Shown: positions 15,696 to 17,885 of the stretch, piece by piece
Numbering within the stretch: position 1 is the first letter of the stretch
How the letters are laid out: the number at the start of each line of letters is the position of its first letter
Assembly (NCBI GenBank): GCA_047975545.1
Contig: JBKEDS010000050.1
Coordinates: 1 to 17,885 of the forward strand
Length of the DNA stretch: 17,885 bases
Direction of reading: 5' to 3'
Source: JBKEDS01 sp047975545
GTDB lineage: Bacteria; Bacteroidota; Bacteroidia; Flavobacteriales; Flavobacteriaceae
Made by a program: the position numbers and the translations under genes
The notes under the pieces: model-generated
The model's database searches: none
Seen by the model: only the letters and a program-made list of their open reading frames with translations
What the model was told of the DNA's origin: nothing

Positions 15696-16103
15696 ATGAA
15701 AAAATTAGTATTAAGTACCGCCTTAGTTTTGGCTTTGGGTACGGTTTTGACGTCTTGTAGAGACACAAAAAAAGAAGGGGAAAGCATTGAAAACGCCATT
15801 GAAAATGCGGGCGAGGCAATTAAAAACACAACTAACGATGCTGTTAATGCTTCGCAAGATGCTTTAAACGAAGCAGGAAACGCCATAGAAAATACTGCCA
15901 ACGCAACAGGCGATGCCGTTAATAATGCGGTGGATGCTGCCGGAAACGCCATTGACAATGCAGCTACGGCAACTAAAGACGCAGCCAACAACGCCATTGA
16001 TGCGGCCGGAAAAACCGTTGACGATGCAGCAAAGGCAACAGATAAAGCCGTAAAAGATGCTGCTAATGCTGTTAAAACAGAAGTAGACAAGGTAACAAAG
16101 TAA
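15696..16103 (+). CDS. Small lipoprotein with LEA/apolipoprotein-like 22-residue helical repeats
   Basis: The start at 15696 is chosen over an in-frame ATG at 15636, because it begins a clean lipoprotein signal (MKKLVLSTALVLALGTVLTS, then Cys21); the earlier start would place 20 extra residues before it. The mature protein of about 115 residues is almost entirely Ala, Asn, Asp, Lys, Glu, Thr and Gly. It repeats with a 22-residue period: DAVNNAVDAAGNAIDNAATA at about 73-92 and DAANNAIDAAGKTVDDAAKA at about 95-114, with looser copies before and after. This pattern predicts amphipathic helices as in LEA group 3 and apolipoprotein-like proteins. The DNA of the two best copies is also similar, indicating tandem duplication. 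Such proteins are often tied to stress or desiccation, or coat membranes; the function here is unknown. A short hairpin precedes it and a large gap follows. Confidence 0.8.
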   Translation: MKKLVLSTALVLALGTVLTSCRDTKKEGESIENAIENAGEAIKNTTNDAVNASQDALNEAGNAIENTANATGDAVNNAVDAAGNAIDNAATATKDAANNAIDAAGKTVDDAAKATDKAVKDAANAVKTEVDKVTK

Positions 16104-16173
16104 ACCTTTGTTTTAAATTTGTAATGTACCGGAAACAATTAAAAACGAAAGTTTAAAAGCTGCCTAAAAAAGG

Positions 16174-16220
16174 CTTTCCCGAATGCCCGTGCCGAGCAAG
16201 GCCAAAGCAAAATGGGAATC
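16174..16220. repeat. Third copy of the degenerate interspersed repeat
   Basis: The block CTTTCCCGAATGCCCGTG, then CCGAGCAAGG, continues to GGGAATC. It has an inner TTCCC/GGGAA pairing and matches 10172-10216 along most of its length. It lies after the lipoprotein gene and before its strong terminator, as expected for an intergenic repeat of this kind. Confidence 0.5.
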
Positions 16221-16288
16221 TTAAAACAGCATCGGCTTTTAATCTAAGTCTAAATATATTTAGGTACATTTACGAAACAGTCTATAAC

Positions 16289-16329
16289 AAAAAGCACTAT
16301 AATTTTTCAGTGGAATTATAGTGCTTTTT
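16289..16329. terminator. Strong bidirectional stem-loop terminator
   Basis: AAAAAGCACTATAATT (16289-16304) is exactly complementary to 16314-16329, forming a 16-base-pair stem with a 9-base loop. The right arm ends in five T followed by AATTTT, and the left arm begins with A-runs, so it can terminate on both strands. It would stop transcripts from the lipoprotein gene on the plus strand, or from the response regulator gene on the minus strand. Confidence 0.75.
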
Positions 16330-16755
16330 AATTTTAGAAGTTTCTGTGCATTTTCAACGCTAAAAGAACATATCCGTCCTAAATCTTCACAAAAAAAAGA
16401 AGAAAGACTGCTTTGTAATTGAAATATTGGCTATTCCAAATCTTCGCCTTCTTTGTATTCCATATTATTGGGAAATTTAAAAACCCCACTTAAAACTATA
16501 AAAAAACAGACGACTTCTTGATATTACCACAAACCATGTTTGCTCCTCTTAATATCAAATACTCGAAGTGGCACAGTTATTTTTTGTCCATAAATTGTAT
16601 TTCAAACATTTAATAATCCGAACTTAAGTTATAAAAAACAAAGGTTCCAAGTACAAAGACCCGGAACCTAAGCTCAATTCTCCCTAAGAACTAATTAATA
16701 GCAGTATAAATATACAATGGATTGATTTAAAACAAAATACGTATATCTACGTATT

Positions 16756-17385
16756 TTACAAGTAATTTCTATTTAAGTTAGCCCAAATGGACAGCGAAGT
16801 GGGTTTATTATCCAATTTTAATTTGGCCACAATATTGCTTCTGTGCTTGTCCACAGTCCTAATAGAAATAGAAAGATTTTCGGCAATTTCGTTACTAGTC
16901 TTACCTTCCGATATAAGTTTAACAATCTTCAATTCAGACTTGGTAAGCAACTTTAACTTTTTGGGTTTGCTTTCTAAATTTCTGCTCAAGTAATTGGATA
17001 TTTCCTTACTAAAATATGATTTGTTATTTAAGGCATGTGCAATACAGGTTTCTATTTCTTCAATAGCAAATTCTTTTAAAATATAACCGTAAACATTAAG
17101 CGCCTTGGCTTTATCGAAAAGTTCTTCTTCCTTGTCAAAAGTTATTAATATAATTTTAGTAGGCAAGTTGTTTTTTAGGCATTCTTCGGCAATTTCAAGA
17201 CCTGTTTTATAAGGCATTCTTACGTCTAGAATTGCTATTTCGGGCTTAAGTTTTACTATAAGGTTGTAAGCGGCATTACCGTCTTCGGCACTACCAACAA
17301 TATTAAATCCCTTTGAGGTTAAAAACCCCAAGAGCCCTCTAAGCATAAGAGGGTGGTCATCTGCTATTACTATAGTTGCGTGCAT
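16756..17385 (-). CDS. NarL/FixJ-type response regulator (canonical receiver)
   Basis: The 209-residue protein has a normal receiver domain: acidic pair Asp9-Asp10 (ADDHP), phospho-acceptor Asp54 (AILDVRMP), Thr82 and Lys104. A LuxR/NarL helix-turn-helix follows (about 147-207; LTKSELKIVKLISEGKTSNE, then LSISIRTVDKHRSNI). It should dimerise and bind DNA when phosphorylated. No histidine kinase gene is within the window, so its partner is encoded elsewhere. It starts 32 bases after the retropepsin-like gene on the same strand, making a two-gene transcript plausible. It is distinct from the aspartate-less regulator at 3431-4063. Confidence 0.93.
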   Translation of the reverse strand: MHATIVIADDHPLMLRGLLGFLTSKGFNIVGSAEDGNAAYNLIVKLKPEIAILDVRMPYKTGLEIAEECLKNNLPTKIILITFDKEEELFDKAKALNVYGYILKEFAIEEIETCIAHALNNKSYFSKEISNYLSRNLESKPKKLKLLTKSELKIVKLISEGKTSNEIAENLSISIRTVDKHRSNIVAKLKLDNKPTSLSIWANLNRNYL

Positions 17386-17417
17386 ATATAAGGATTAACT
17401 AATTTAAATAAATATTA

Positions 17418-17870
17418 TTATTCTAATTTTAAATAAAGGTATCGCGCTTTGTAGTCGATTACAGCTTCGGCACTTTTTAAAATATCGGCGCCAATAATAC
17501 CATCGACCGATTTCGAATTGTGGTTGGTTAACGCCGTATTAACGTGGCTTAGGTTAAACAACACCAAGACCAGTTTGTCCTGCCTCCACTTTCCTATTTT
17601 TATCTTGTTTTTGTTGGATATTTTTGTTTCCATATTTACAGCTCCCGCTCCTGCGGCCATTGTATCGGAATGTTTAACTTTTAAGTTAAAGCGGTTTGCC
17701 GAATCAAAGCCCACACAGGAATTTGAAGCTCCCGTGTCCAAAATAAACAATCCTTTATGCCCGTTAATTGTAGCTTTTATTTCAAAATGGTTAGTCTTGG
17801 TAAGGTGCAACTTTACCTTTGCATAACCTTTGTCAAGCAGAAATTGGTGCAGTGTTGTTTCTTTTAACAT
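17418..17870 (-). CDS. Retropepsin-like aspartic protease
   Basis: The 150-residue protein is of the single-domain retropepsin type (clan AA), which works as a dimer. The active-site triad is LDTGAS (about 44-49), with Asp45. The flap-like segment AAGAGAV and the later hydrophobic-glycine pattern IIGADIL (about 125-131) match the family. A beta strand pattern surrounds them (GLFILDTGA; AVIDYKARYLYLKLE at the C-terminus). There is no signal peptide, so it is probably cytoplasmic. Natural substrates of such bacterial proteins are usually unknown. The ATG is at 17868-17870, 15 bases from the window edge, so upstream genes and promoter are mostly unseen. The neighbouring response regulator may share its transcript. 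Confidence 0.85.
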   Translation of the reverse strand: MLKETTLHQFLLDKGYAKVKLHLTKTNHFEIKATINGHKGLFILDTGASNSCVGFDSANRFNLKVKHSDTMAAGAGAVNMETKISNKNKIKIGKWRQDKLVLVLFNLSHVNTALTNHNSKSVDGIIGADILKSAEAVIDYKARYLYLKLE

Positions 17871-17885
17871 AAAAATACCTTTTTA

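Larger units (their letters stand above)
16104..16755. other. Gene-poor spacer between the lipoprotein and response regulator genes
   Basis: Apart from the features listed separately (a repeat at 16174-16220 and a terminator at 16289-16329), the stretch has a 9-base-pair stem TTGATATTA/TAATATCAA (16518-16526 with 16550-16558), which encloses a small CAAAC/GTTTG stem. It also has AGGTTCC/GGAACCT (16642-16648 with 16663-16669). A 30-codon minus-strand tail without a start (ending EYKEGEDLE and a TAG near 16437) might be a gene relic. No convincing gene was found. Confidence 0.4.

Noticed and set aside
15692..16138. 148-codon minus-strand frame over the small lipoprotein
   Set aside because: It is the reverse reading of a low-complexity repeat; the plus strand has the signal peptide and lipobox.

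Overview
The window looks like about 18 kb of chromosome from a member of the Bacteroidetes, most likely Flavobacteriaceae. The evidence is the gliding-motility pair gldB-gldC next to nadE, Bacteroidetes-style promoter boxes (TAnnTTTG with a TTG-type box about 20 bases upstream) instead of Shine-Dalgarno signals, AT-rich spacers with degenerate interspersed repeats, and lipoproteins whose lipidated cysteine is followed by charged residues. No rRNA, tRNA, CRISPR array, phage gene or intact insertion sequence was seen.

Left part (1-2348). The minus-strand start of a DUF481-like outer-membrane protein runs off the left edge. Directly beside it is an orphan 61-codon 3' end of rodA on the plus strand, with no start and no 5' portion. 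A minus-strand operon then runs gldB > gldC > a membrane/TPR-like hypothetical gene. That last gene is split by one extra G in a G7 tract (905-911). nadE diverges from gldB across overlapping promoters.

Middle part (2535-6770). nadE is followed, from its own promoter, by a NarL/LuxR-type response regulator whose phospho-acceptor aspartate is a glutamate. A 513-base gene-free stretch rich in hairpins follows. Then come ahcY (S-adenosylhomocysteine hydrolase, minus) and a divergent Sfp-type phosphopantetheinyl transferase (plus).

Sugar locus (6774-15476). A divergent AraC regulator faces a minus-strand cluster: sugar-porter MFS transporter > family 2 glycoside hydrolase lipoprotein > large cytoplasmic DUF5107-TPR protein. 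The gene order suggests outer cleavage of a glycoside, import of the released sugar by the MFS porter, and a cytoplasmic role for the DUF5107 protein, all under AraC control. No SusC/SusD pair is present in the window, so this is not a classical polysaccharide utilisation locus. The substrate cannot be read from the sequence.

Right part (15477-17885). A small lipoprotein carries 22-residue LEA/apolipoprotein-like helical repeats. A gene-poor 650-base spacer with a strong hairpin terminator follows. Then comes a minus-strand pair: a retropepsin-like aspartic protease and a canonical orphan NarL-type response regulator.

The items most worth a second look are the rodA remnant/breakpoint, the poly-G frameshift, the aspartate-less receiver, the SusCD-free DUF5107/GH2/MFS/AraC locus, and the interspersed repeat family.
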